Part shown: piece after piece, positions 1 through 8,622 of the stretch | Layout: each line of letters starts with the position of its first letter | How positions within the stretch are numbered: position 1 is the first letter of the stretch | From: Symbiodinium natans | Taxonomy: Eukaryota > Sar > Dinophyceae > Suessiales > Symbiodiniaceae | DNA length: 64,000 nt | NCBI GenBank assembly: GCA_905221605.1 | Contig: CAJNDS010002130.1 | Location: 562,001-626,000 of the forward strand | Direction of reading: 5' to 3' | Notes under the pieces: model-generated | Databases searched by the model: none | Seen by the model: the letters and a program-made list of their open reading frames with translations, nothing else | Told to the model about the DNA's origin: nothing | Made by a program: the position numbers and the translations under genes

Positions 1-89
1 GGAGGGTGCCGTGCGGAATGTTCAGGGGGCACTTTCACCAGAATGCGTATTCTGGGTAGCCTGTATTAATTTCATTCCTATAGGAAGCA

Positions 90-192
90 TGTGGGAGTTC
101 CGATATTATCGGTACCCTCCCAGGGGTCCTTTTTTACTTGGATTCTACTATTTACTATTTTGGGGCCCCCATTATCGGAAACCCCCATATGG
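90..192. repeat. Foldback element, family C (degenerate copy)
   Basis: The ends read ttccgatattatcggtacc and cattatcggaaacccccat, roughly inverted. Between them is the family-C core, a ggtcc...ggattctactatt block. Clearer copies lie at 42410-42505, 43870-43975 and 63113-63215. Bases 1-90 hold nothing recognisable. Confidence 0.5.
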
Positions 193-324
193 GAAGAGCA
201 TTGGTCGTTCTTGAGGGTTTAGGAAAGCCTTAGGCATCTTCCGCCGCTTGCGCCACCCAAAAGCGTGCACTTCCACCCCCCCCCCCCCCGCGGAGCCCTA
301 GTCCTCCAGCCCTGCTTGGTGTTC

Positions 325-655
325 AGGTTTAGGGGTTTTAGGGGTTTAGTTTAGGGGTTTAGGGTTTAGGGGTTTAGGGTTTAGGGGTTTAGGGGTTTAG
401 GGGTTTTAGGGGTTTTTAGGGGTTAGGGTAGGGGTTTAGGGGTTAGGGGTTTTAGGGGTTTAGGGGTTTTAGGGGTTTAGGGGGTTTAGGGGTTTAGGGG
501 TTTAGGGGTTTAGGGGTTTAGGGGTTTAGGGGTTTAGGGGTTTAGGGGTTTAGGGGTTTAGGGGTTTAGGGGTTTAGGGGTTCAGGGGCTTAGGGGCTTA
601 GGGCTTAGGGGCTCAGGGGCTTAGGGGCTCAGGGGCTTAGGGGCTTAGGGGTTTG
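325..655. repeat. Telomere-like array, TTTAGGGG octamer variant
   Basis: About 40 copies of a 7-8 bp unit. The first part is mixed TTTAGGG and TTTTAGGGG, the middle (about 480-585) is nearly uniform TTTAGGGG, and the end shifts to CTTAGGGG. It is an internal block, not a chromosome end, because unique sequence follows. Confidence 0.9.
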
Positions 656-999
656 GGATCTCCTTTTTCAGCAACTCTGCTTTCAGTAGCTGTTTGCAGC
701 CCTCACCCTCTTCCGTCTATGACATTTCGACGTGGGAGGACGTCGCCCCTTTCCATGCGCAGACGCTCTTCAGACGCCCGCAGCCAAGGGACCGTAGGCT
801 CTTGAACATCTAATTAGGGTTTAGGGGTTTAGGGTTTAGGGTTTGGGGTTTTGGGTTTTGGGTTTTGGGTATAGGAGTTGAAGACTTCAATCGGAATTCG
901 CGTCTACCCTGGTTTACTAATCGGGAGGCTGCGCGGAGTACTGCGTACCCCATACCCGAAACCCCATGCTTCCTCAACTACTGAGAAAACCATGTGAAC
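656..999. other. Unique-sequence island, no gene assigned
   Basis: Mixed-composition sequence of the kind that holds exons elsewhere in the window. One frame at about 700-800 is open for some 35 codons and then meets a stop. A short TTTAGGG/TTTTGGG block lies at 812-868. No reliable splice pair was found. Confidence 0.4.
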
Positions 1000-1572
1000 A
1001 GGCATATTGCTAATGTAGTTCATATCATTAATTTACAAGCGTTTCCCAAAGAATGCATTGCTAGCACTTTCATTTTCCTAGTTTGAATATACATATATTT
1101 TTGGTGCCAGTCTTGTTCATGCTATTGATCTTGTTATTGTTGCGAATATTAGCAATTCTAGCAAGTTCTGAATACTCTCAATATTATCAAAGGCGAATGT
1201 AATCAAATGTAATCAACACTACAGACATTATGAGTATGGTTCATGCTATTCATATTATTGGTTAATCTTACAACTATGAATATGATGAATGCTTATTAGG
1301 ACATTGATATTACTGATACGGTTACTAGTAGTAACTGTTTTCACCTTGTCAGTGTTGTTTTATGCTGTCTTCCGATTTGCACACTACTAGCACAATCAAC
1401 ATCAGTAGTCTTCATACTTGTTATGAATCTCTGTATTGGATGACTAAGACGATTAACATGATTAAAACCATTGTCTAATCAATACTTTCAAGGCTCTTCA
1501 TACTACATATCGAAAATATGGTGCATTTCATAAATATCATAAGTCTTACAGAAGTATTACTCACTGTCATGC
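1000..1572. other. AT-rich spacer
   Basis: Clearly AT-rich compared with the GC-rich surroundings, without a repeat unit visible by eye and without long ORFs. It lies between two telomere-like blocks. A similar stretch occurs at 21060-21340. It could be an old intergenic spacer, a decayed element or an organelle-derived insertion; nothing decides among these. Confidence 0.6.
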
Positions 1573-1576
1573 CACC

Positions 1577-1960
1577 CTAAGCCCTAAGCCCTACGCCCTA
1601 AGCCCTAAGCCCTAAGCCCTAAGCCCTAAGCCCTAAGCCCTAAGCCCTAAGCCCTAAACCCTAAACCCTAAACCCTAAACTCCTAAACCCTAAACCCTAA
1701 ACCCTAAAGCCTGAGCAACCAGCTCAGGTCGCTGCGACGATGTCCTGCCCAGTTGCCGCTACAACCAGGCTGGCGATGCGACACCTTGCCAGCCTCGACT
1801 TGTGACGATGCAGGGACATAGTCAATAAAGATAGATGGGTTTAGGGTTTAGGGTTTAGCGTTTAGGGTTTAGGGTTTAGGGTTTCGGGTTTAGGGTTTAG
1901 GGTTTAGGGTTTAGGGTTTAGGATTTTGGGTTTTGGGTTTAGGGTTTAGGGTACAAGGTA
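1577..1960. repeat. CCCTAAG/CCCTAAA array facing a TTTAGGG array
   Basis: 1577-1708 starts as CCCTAAG units and turns into CCCTAAA. 1838-1960 is TTTAGGG, the opposite orientation. The roughly 130 bp between them are unique. The two arrays form a head-to-head inverted pair. Confidence 0.9.
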
Positions 1961-2186
1961 TCTGCTTGAAAGAAAAAAAGAATATATATATATATATAGT
2001 CATTTGTTTATTTATCTATATGTATGGTCACTTCTCTAGCTCAGGGTCCCTTCTTGGGGTCAGCATGATCAGGCGGCCCCTGATATTCAGGATGCCCAAC
2101 AAGGGGCCCCAATTGAGGGAACTCACTGAAGAAAAGGAGTATGTATGTAGGACCTTTAGGGTCTATGTGAGTATTCTCTTTCGGGT

Positions 2187-2207
2187 AGCAGTAGTAGCAG
2201 TAGTAGC

Positions 2208-2266
<59 letters not shown>

Positions 2267-2400
2267 CAGTAGTAGTACTTGTACTAGTACTAGTGCTAGT
2301 AGTACTAGTACTAGTACTAGTACTGGTGCTGGAACTACTAGTACTAGTAGTACTACTAGTACGAGTACCACGAGTACTAGTACCACTAGTACAAGGGAAA
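2187..2400. repeat. GTA trinucleotide microsatellite grading into CTAGTA repeats
   Basis: About 30 GTA/GCA units (2187-2275) pass into degenerate actagtact units (2275-2400). Long open frames in both directions here (polyV/polyL) are by-products of the trinucleotide period. A short (TA)n run lies at 1981-1998. Confidence 0.9.
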
Positions 2401-2459
2401 AAAAACTAGTACTAGGGCTCTGGTTGAAATGGAAAATCGGGCCTTGGGGAAAAGCCCCA

Positions 2460-2900
2460 AGCAATTGAAATGGTTGAAATGGTTGAACTGGGAGAATGGT
2501 TGAACTGGTTGAAATGGTGGAAAAGGCTTTTCCATTTCAACCATTTTTTCCAATTTTAAAATGTTAAAAAACAGTGGAAATGGAAAAGCCTTTTCTACTT
2601 CAACCATGTTTTACCATTTTAAAATGGTAAATAATGGTTGAAATGGAAAATCGGGCCTTGGGGGAAAGGCCCCAAGCAATTAAAATGGATGAAATGGTTG
2701 AAATGGAAAAGCCTTTTCCATTTCAACCATTTCAATCATTTCAACCATTTTAATTGCTTCGGGCTTTTCCCCCAAGGCCCGATTTTCCATTTCAACCGTT
2801 TTCACCATTTCATCCATTTTAATTGCCTGGGGCTCCTGGGGGAGGGACGGAGTTTCCATTTCAACCAGTTTTTCCGTTTTAAAATGGTGCAAAATGGTTG
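2460..2900. repeat. Foldback element with long imperfect palindromes
   Basis: A near-perfect inverted repeat is centred at 2712: the left arm (about 2638-2711) reads ggttgaaatggaaaatcggg... and the right arm (2713-2797) is its reverse complement with few changes. A second, smaller foldback at about 2515-2630 uses the same ggttgaaatgg word. The family word GGTTGAAATGG recurs through 2425-2900. No transposase ORF is visible. Confidence 0.8.
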
Positions 2901-2924
2901 AAATGAAAAAGTGGGTTTTTGTCT

Positions 2925-3850
2925 GTTTAAAGTGTTTCAAAAAGCAACAAAAGCAATTCGGAGCAGTCCGAAACAATTAGCAGGAGTTGTAAAGGGTCCC
3001 AAGGATTGGGTTTGTTAACGCTCACATGTCTGTTTCAAAGTTCTCTGGGTCCAATGGAATGATGCGATCCACGCCCCCCATTTCTTTACGTCTACCTATA
3101 TAAGGAGACGCACAGATCGCACCAGATTTTGCCCACGCCTTGTTTTGAGAGAATCACGAGAAAACGCGATGGCCAAAATCTGGTGCGATCTACGCGCCCC
3201 CTTTGTTTGCAAAAGGAGACGTGTAGATCACACCAGATATTGTCTACTCTCTTGCGGGAGAAATTAACCATACATGTCTGCTTCAAGTGTTTCAAGGGAA
3301 TGTACTCGTTAACGGTATTTCTCTTCTGTTTCAAGAAGCAAAACAATTTGGAGGAAGTCAAGGAATGGATTTGTTAGTGATATTTCCGTCTGTTTCAACA
3401 CGCCGAACAATTAGGAGGAGACCAAAGCCAGTAGGAGGAGTCAGGTTATGGGACGCCCCAACTGCCAAAACATGTAGGAGGATGCTTTTTTCTGTTCATA
3501 GTGGTTGAAGTGTGCACAGGAATGGACTTGTTAACCATGCAAGTTTGTTCAAGTTTTTGAAAGGCCCCAGTGGAATGGATTTGTAAATCATGCTTCTTTC
3601 TGTTTCAACAAGCAAAACGAGTAGGAGGAGTCCAAAACAATTGGGAGGAGTCATGTTATGGGACGCCCCCAATAGGCAAAACAATTAGGATGATGTCTGG
3701 GGGACATTTCTGTTAAAAGTGTTTGAAAGGACCCACGGGAACGGATTTGTTAACCATGTTATCTTCTGTCTCAACTAGCAACACAATTAGGAGCAGTCCG
3801 AAATCCGAAACAACTAGCAGGAAGTTGAATAGGGTCCAAGGGATTAGATT
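2925..3850. repeat. Degenerate repeats with a shared ~100-bp unit
   Basis: At least six diverged copies share the words tctgtttcaa, gcaaaacaatt, aggaggagtc and aatggatttgttaacc (near 2930, 3285, 3385, 3490, 3595, 3760). A related pair, gatcgcaccagattttg and its inverse, lies at 3113-3250 and forms a local hairpin. Not telomere-like and not found elsewhere in the window. Confidence 0.75.
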
Positions 3851-3963
3851 TGCCTAGAGGCATAGTGAATTTCATGGCTCTTAATAGGGAAAGAAGGACG
3901 AAACCTCACATTATACCTAAAAGTCCATGCCTCAGAAGGAGTATAGGGGAGAAGACATACTGA

Positions 3964-4650
3964 TTAAACCCTAAACCCTAAACTCTAAACCCTAAACCCT
4001 AAAACCAACAGCCTAAACCCCAAATTGGGTCTCCTCTCAGTATCGATTTCGCTTTCCCGAACAGCCTTACTCACCCGAAACCCCAAACGCGGTAAATCCT
4101 GAACCGTAAAGCCTAAACCCCTTATAAACCCTAAACCTTAAACCCAAAACCCTAAAGCCTCAAGAGTTATTCGGGGATACTTCTTCGGTTGAACCCTGAG
4201 CCCCTAAACCCTACAAAACCCTACAAGACCCTACAAAACCCTTACACACCCTTATAAGACCCTGATAAAACCCTGATAAAAATCCTTCTAAAAAACCTTT
4301 ACAAGACCCTTCTACGACCCTACAAACCCTTATAAAACCCTTCTAAAGTCCAAAAAAGAAAAACCTTCACGAGACCCTTCTACGACCCTACAACACCCTT
4401 ATAAAACCCTTCTAAAGTCCAAAAAAGAAAACCTTCACAAGACCCTTCTACGACCCTGCAAAACCCTTAAAAGAAACCTTCTAAATTCCTTATGAAAACC
4501 TTTGCAGAACCCTTATACGACCCTACAAAACCCTTAAAAGAAACCCTTCTAAATTCCTTATAAAAGCCTTATAAGACTCTTATAAGAACTTATGAAGCCC
4601 GTATTTGCTTATAGAATCCTCAGAAAAACCTTTGACAAAACCCATATGCC
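3964..4650. repeat. Degenerate CCCTAAA and CCCTACAAAA array
   Basis: CCCTAAA units (3964-4010 and 4085-4155) are followed by a decayed field built on ACCCTACAAAACCCTTATAA-like words. Two nearly identical ~95-bp segments at about 4330-4425 and 4420-4510 share aaagtccaaaaaagaaa. Confidence 0.8.
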
Positions 4651-4756
4651 GACCAGGGAGTCGACGACACACCTCCGCCGCAACAGCGCCTCTGCAGCGC
4701 TCGAGACCCCGCGCCCGATGCCATGCGCGCGCCGCGGCCGGCAATTGGGGGATTGT

Positions 4757-4860
4757 AGGGCCTAGGGTTTAGGGTTTGGGGTTTGGGGTTTGGGGTTTGG
4801 GGTTTGGGGTTTGGGGTTTGGGGTTTAGGGTTTAGGGTTTAGGGTTTAGGGTTTAGGGTT
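4757..4860. repeat. TTTAGGG/TTTGGGG array
   Basis: A block of TTTGGGG units with TTTAGGG flanks. The preceding island 4651-4756 is GC-rich and open in one frame but has no clear splice sites. Confidence 0.9.
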
Positions 4861-5125
4861 AGCCTTCGGGGTGTGGCCATGGGGCTTCGAGGGCTCACGG
4901 GCTTAGGGGGCTTTGGGGCCCGGGGTGGCTTCGGGGGCGCAAGGCTTGCTACCCGAGGATCTGCAAGGTGTGGGCATGCGACCGACATAAGTGCGGCCAG
5001 TCGTGCAAGGAAGCTGGGCTAGCTGGGAAACCGTAGATCTCCGAGACGCTAATCCTGAAACTTCGCTGGAACTCCTTCCTTCACATCCCAGCATATCCCA
5101 GCATCCTAGCTGGTCCAAACTTCTA

Positions 5126-5245
5126 CCCAGACCCCTAGGAGGATCCAAAAAATAGATCCCCTTAACGGTTCCGAAGAATGACCCAATAGTAGTATAGGGT
5201 ACCATTTGGGGGTTCTATTTTTTGGATCCTCCCAAAAGTGTGGGA
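5126..5245. repeat. Foldback element, family A
   Basis: Inverted ends: cccagacccctaggaggatc on the left; the right end ggatcctcccaaaagtgtgg is its imperfect inverse. The core contains cgaagaatgacccaatagta. A second copy in opposite orientation lies at 25648-25770, which supports a mobile MITE-like family rather than a chance hairpin. Confidence 0.8.
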
Positions 5246-5549
5246 AGAGGCTCGCATGCCATCGGTTTAGGGTTTAGGGTTTGCCGGATGGGGGCCGAGT
5301 AGTGTGCTGCCGGGTTGTTTTGGGAGCTGCTGCAAGGCGTCAAGTCCAGAAGGCCTTGAGTGCATATAGCGGAGGGTTGGGGGTTAGTTTTGTTTCTAAA
5401 TTAGGGTCTCGGAGATTCAGGGTTGGGCGATGCCTTTTCTGCCACAATAAGTGCGGGGGTCTTGCATGGGTTAGATCAAGCCCGCCGGCTGGCGGGCAGG
5501 CGAGGACCGAACTCTGCAAAGTCATGTGAATTCCTATCGGGGAGTTCAG

Positions 5550-5692
5550 ATGACTTTACGACGATTCCAGATGCCAAAGCATCCTCAGCTAGCATTGCCG
5601 CATTGCCGCGGGTGTTCCTCGATGACGAGTTTTCCTCCAGACCACACACCGTCGTGCCTCAGAACACCGTCCTTGAGGTGCTCAGGACATAG
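5550..5692 (+). CDS. Probable terminal exon of an unidentified gene
   Basis: After a splice-like ttcag, the frame DDFTTIPDAKASSASIAAL continues for about 47 codons to TAG at 5690-5692. Composition (acidic and Ala/Ser-rich, no low complexity) is coding-like. A CCCTAAA/CCCCAAA block starts 40 bp downstream. Upstream exons are not resolved: 5281-5549 is open in several frames. No family was recognised. It could also be an internal exon if a donor lies before the stop. Confidence 0.45.
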
Positions 5693-6079
5693 TAAAGAAA
5701 CAGTCGGAATGTGTCTCCCTTGTTGTAGGATGCCCCCTAAACAACCCTAGACCCTAAACCCCAAACCCCAAACCTCCAACCCCCAGCCCTAAACCCGAAA
5801 CCCTAAACCCTAAACCCCGTTAAGTTTCTTCTGACAAGAACTCAAGGGTCCAAAGGCGATGGCTGGGATTCCTGCGATTGCTCCCAGGTTTGCGACAGAG
5901 AGCTACAAGGACTCGCAGGCCAAGTGTCCTCTGAGTTGGCTATCGTTTATGCTCCAGGGTTCGGGGTCTAGGGTTTAGGGTCCTGTATAAGGATTCAAGA
6001 AGTCAAGGAAGCCGTAATTTAATTTCACCCTGCCATGGCCCCCCGCAGCAATGTATATCTGAACAAACTGTTCAGACAG

Positions 6080-6270
6080 ACTATCGAGTCAAGCCTCAAG
6101 CCCAGTTCTCGGACGCTGCCGGCAGAAACTGTTGTGTGGGAGGTGGCTGGTTTGAGCCAGCTGCGGGACACCGCACGTTGCCGGAGCAAGATGGCCACAA
6201 TCTCAAGTTTATGGAGGCCTCTCAACCAAGCTACTCATCGAGGCACCTTACAGGAGATTTGGAAATGTAG
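6080..6270 (+). CDS. Possible exon, two competing frames
   Basis: After gacag, one frame (DYRVKPQAQFSDAAGRN...) is open for 62 codons to TAG at 6268-6270. A second frame starting at ATG 6035 (MAPRSNVYLNKLF...) is open through the same interval for over 110 codons. The first has the splice-plus-stop pattern of other exons in this window; the second has an ATG. Only one can be real. An upstream island at 5861-5950 (MAGIPAIAPRF...) is open in one frame and may belong to the same gene. Confidence 0.3.
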
Positions 6271-6329
6271 GCATTCCGTGCATGTTCATCCGATGCCCTC
6301 AACCCTCCACCCCAATTTAAGATCGTTTG

Positions 6330-6735
6330 CCCTAAGCCCTAAACCCTTAACCCTTAAAGCCCAAGCCCCTAAACCCCGAACCGTAAACCCCCCAACTCTC
6401 AACCCTTAACCCCCTTTAACCCTCACAGCCCAAGCCCCTAAAATCAGCGATCCCCAAACCCCAAACCCCAAACCCCAAACCCCAAACCCCAAAACCCCAA
6501 ACCCCAAACCCCAAACCCCAAACCCCAAACCCCAAACCCCAAACCCCAAACCCCAAAACCCAAAAAAACCCTGAACCCTAAGCCCTAAGCCCTAAACCCC
6601 AACCCCAAACCCCAAACCCCAAACCCCAAACCCCAAACCCCAAACCCCAAACCCCAAACCCCAAACCCCAAACCCCAAACCCCAAACTCTAAATCTTAAA
6701 TCCTACACCCTAAACCCTAAACCCTAAACCCAAAA
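6330..6735. repeat. CCCCAAA array
   Basis: Two runs of uniform CCCCAAA (6450-6560 and 6600-6685) lie inside CCCTAAA/CCCTTAA flanks. This is the TTTGGGG variant. Confidence 0.9.
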
Positions 6736-6745
6736 CCCCCCTCAG

Positions 6746-6834
6746 CAAAATCTCTCCCCCGAGGTCGTGCCAGAGCCGCTCGGCGAGGTCCCAGCCTGGG
6801 CTGCCGACGTGGCTCCGCAGTCGAGGCCTCCAGG
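6746..6834 (+). CDS. Probable exon between telomere-like arrays
   Basis: Acceptor cccctcag, then an open frame QNLSPEVVPEPLGEVPAWAA and about 8 more codons, ending CCAGG before GTTTGGGG. The exon is bounded on both sides by telomere-like repeat: CCCTAAA type upstream and TTTGGGG/TTTAGGG type downstream. The donor would be the GT of the repeat. Family unknown. Confidence 0.5.
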
Positions 6835-6835
6835 G

Positions 6836-7350
6836 TTTGGGGTTTAGGGTTTGGGGTTTAGGGTTTGGGGTGTAGGATTTAAGATTTAGAGTTTGGGGTT
6901 TGGGGTTTGGGGTTGAGGGTTTAGGGTTTAGGGTTTGTGGTTTAGGGTTTGGGGTTTAGGGTTTGGGGTTTAGGGGTTTAGGGTTTGGGGTTTGGGGTTG
7001 AGGGCTTAGGGTTTAGGAGTTTCTTGGGGGTTTTGGGTTTAGGGTTTAGAAGTTCCTTGGGGTTTTGGGGTTTGGCGTCCACAGTCTAGGCTTGACCCCT
7101 AGACCCTAAGCAGCCGCTCCTCAGCCGCAAGAACATCCCAAGCCGGCAGCCCCAAACCCTGAATACAAACCCACACTCCCCGAAGCCCTAAGCCCCTAAA
7201 CCCTAAATAGATTCCTAAGCGCCTTAAATCCATAAACCCAAAACCCATAAACCCATGAACCCTAAATGCACCTTAAACCCTTAGGGTTTAGGGTTTAGGG
7301 TTTAGGGCTTAGGGTTTAGGGTTTAGGGTTTAGGGTTCAGGGTTTAACCC
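6836..7350. repeat. TTTGGGG/TTTAGGG array and mixed flanking blocks
   Basis: 6836-7080 is mixed TTTGGGG/TTTAGGG; 7190-7280 is decayed CCCTAAA; 7280-7350 is TTTAGGG. The unique patch at 7085-7180 is short and unassigned. Confidence 0.85.
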
Positions 7351-7372
7351 AGAAGCCCCTCAAAACCTCCAG

Positions 7373-7455
7373 CCTCCACTCGCAAGGAGGTCGCCGTGGA
7401 GCTGCGACAGCTCCAAGAGATCCCATCAAAGCCAAGTGCGGGACCTACTGCATAA
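7373..7455 (+). CDS. Probable terminal exon of an unidentified gene
   Basis: Acceptor acctccag, then the frame ASTRKEVAVELRQLQEIPSK to TAA at 7453-7455, 27 codons. The helical, charged composition is coding-like. The exon may continue the gene holding 6746-6834, but the phases of the two do not match directly, so an exon would be missing between them. Confidence 0.4.
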
Positions 7456-7474
7456 GGGGGTTTACGAAAATAGG

Positions 7475-7618
7475 GTATAGGGTTTAGGGTTTAGGGTTTA
7501 GGGTTTAGGGTTTAGGGTTTGGGGTTTAGGGTTTACAGTTCATCCTCAAAGAGTAGGATCCCCTTATAATAAGGACACTCAATAAGGTACCCCTAGTTTC
7601 GGAAACCCCCATAGGAAG
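7475..7618. repeat. TTTAGGG array followed by a partial family-C foldback
   Basis: TTTAGGG units at 7475-7540. Directly after, 7545-7618 reads gtaggatccccttataataagg ... gtttcggaaacccccatag, the right half of a family-C element. Confidence 0.8.
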
Positions 7619-8264
7619 GTTTGTTCTCGCCCTCCACAAGTAGAAGCATACTTCTGAATAGAGTGTGGCAGGCTCGGGTGTGCGTGCATCATTGTCCACT
7701 CAGTACTCCGATCCCGCTGAATTACTTTGGGCTGATTCTCTGGTCTCACCCAGCCCTTGTCGTGGAGTCGCTCGCGAGTGAGGACAGTACCTTTCTCCGG
7801 TTCTGGGGGGTCAGCATGGGCATCAACGTTCCCGAAATGCGGCTGGGAGATTCTATCTGCAGAAGCATGAGTCACTGAGTCACTGTCGTGACGAGGCCCA
7901 TGGTTTGGGGGATTCGAATCGGCCCACATAGTTGCATGCGAAGCATGCTCAGGTCGCGAGCTTTGGATCGTGCGTTTCGGAATGAAAGGAGGAGAACCTC
8001 GGGAGGGGCGTAGCCCACCCCTCCGTTCGCTAACACAATGCTGATATGGGTGTCGAAACTCTACACCGGAAAACTCTTGAGCGCACCACCAGCACTCGTT
8101 GTGCCGGAACATTCGTAGAGGTATGTAATGTAGTTTGTGAAAGCGTGCATCTTGCACGCGGCCGCAAAGAGGACATCACAGTCCTAACGCACCTCGAAGC
8201 ATGTGGGCTTCAAGCCCCACAACACCCAACACACCATACATCCTCAAGTCTGCTGTCCTAGGAG

Positions 8265-8395
8265 AGCCCCTCAAGGGACTGAAGGAGGGACCCTTATAAG
8301 GGACCTTAGGGGTTATTTAGGCATATAAGGTTTAGATAGGTGTTATATGGGCTACAAAAGGGGAATAAGATGAAGGGTCCCCTAACTTCGAGGCC
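8265..8395. repeat. Foldback element, family D (degenerate)
   Basis: The words gaaggagggacccttataag and gatgaagggtccc flank an AT-richer core with ggggttatttaggca. Relatives lie at 12365-12450, 41380-41462, 45605-45765 and 51135-51225; the cleanest is at 45605. The stretch 7619-8264 has no supported gene (see the rejected reverse ORF). Confidence 0.5.
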
Positions 8396-8464
8396 ATTGC
8401 CTCTCCGTCCTCGTCCTCGGCGTCCACGCGGACGCCGAGCCCGGGAATGCCGCAGGCTCCAAAG

Positions 8465-8600
8465 GGTTTGGGTCTTTCTGGTTTAGGGTTTAGGGTTTAC
8501 AGGGTTTAGGGAATAGGCATTTAGGGTTGAGGGTTTCAGAGGTTTCGGGTTCAGGGTTGAAGGGTTTAGTGGTTCAAGGGTTTCAGTTTTTCGGAACTTT
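8465..8600. repeat. Decayed TTTAGGG block
   Basis: Mixed TTTAGGG, TTGAGGG and TTCAGGG units directly upstream of the exon at 8623. Confidence 0.8.
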
Positions 8601-8622
8601 CGGGCTTTAGGCTTCGGTGAAG

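Noticed and set aside
1933-2464. Val- and Leu-rich ORFs on both strands
   Set aside because: A by-product of the GTA/CTAGTA trinucleotide tract.
7579-8157. 192-codon reverse ORF
   Set aside because: Its 3' end lies in a family-C foldback, there is no clear start or family, and it opposes the direction of all better supported genes. It could still be real; composition alone does not settle it.
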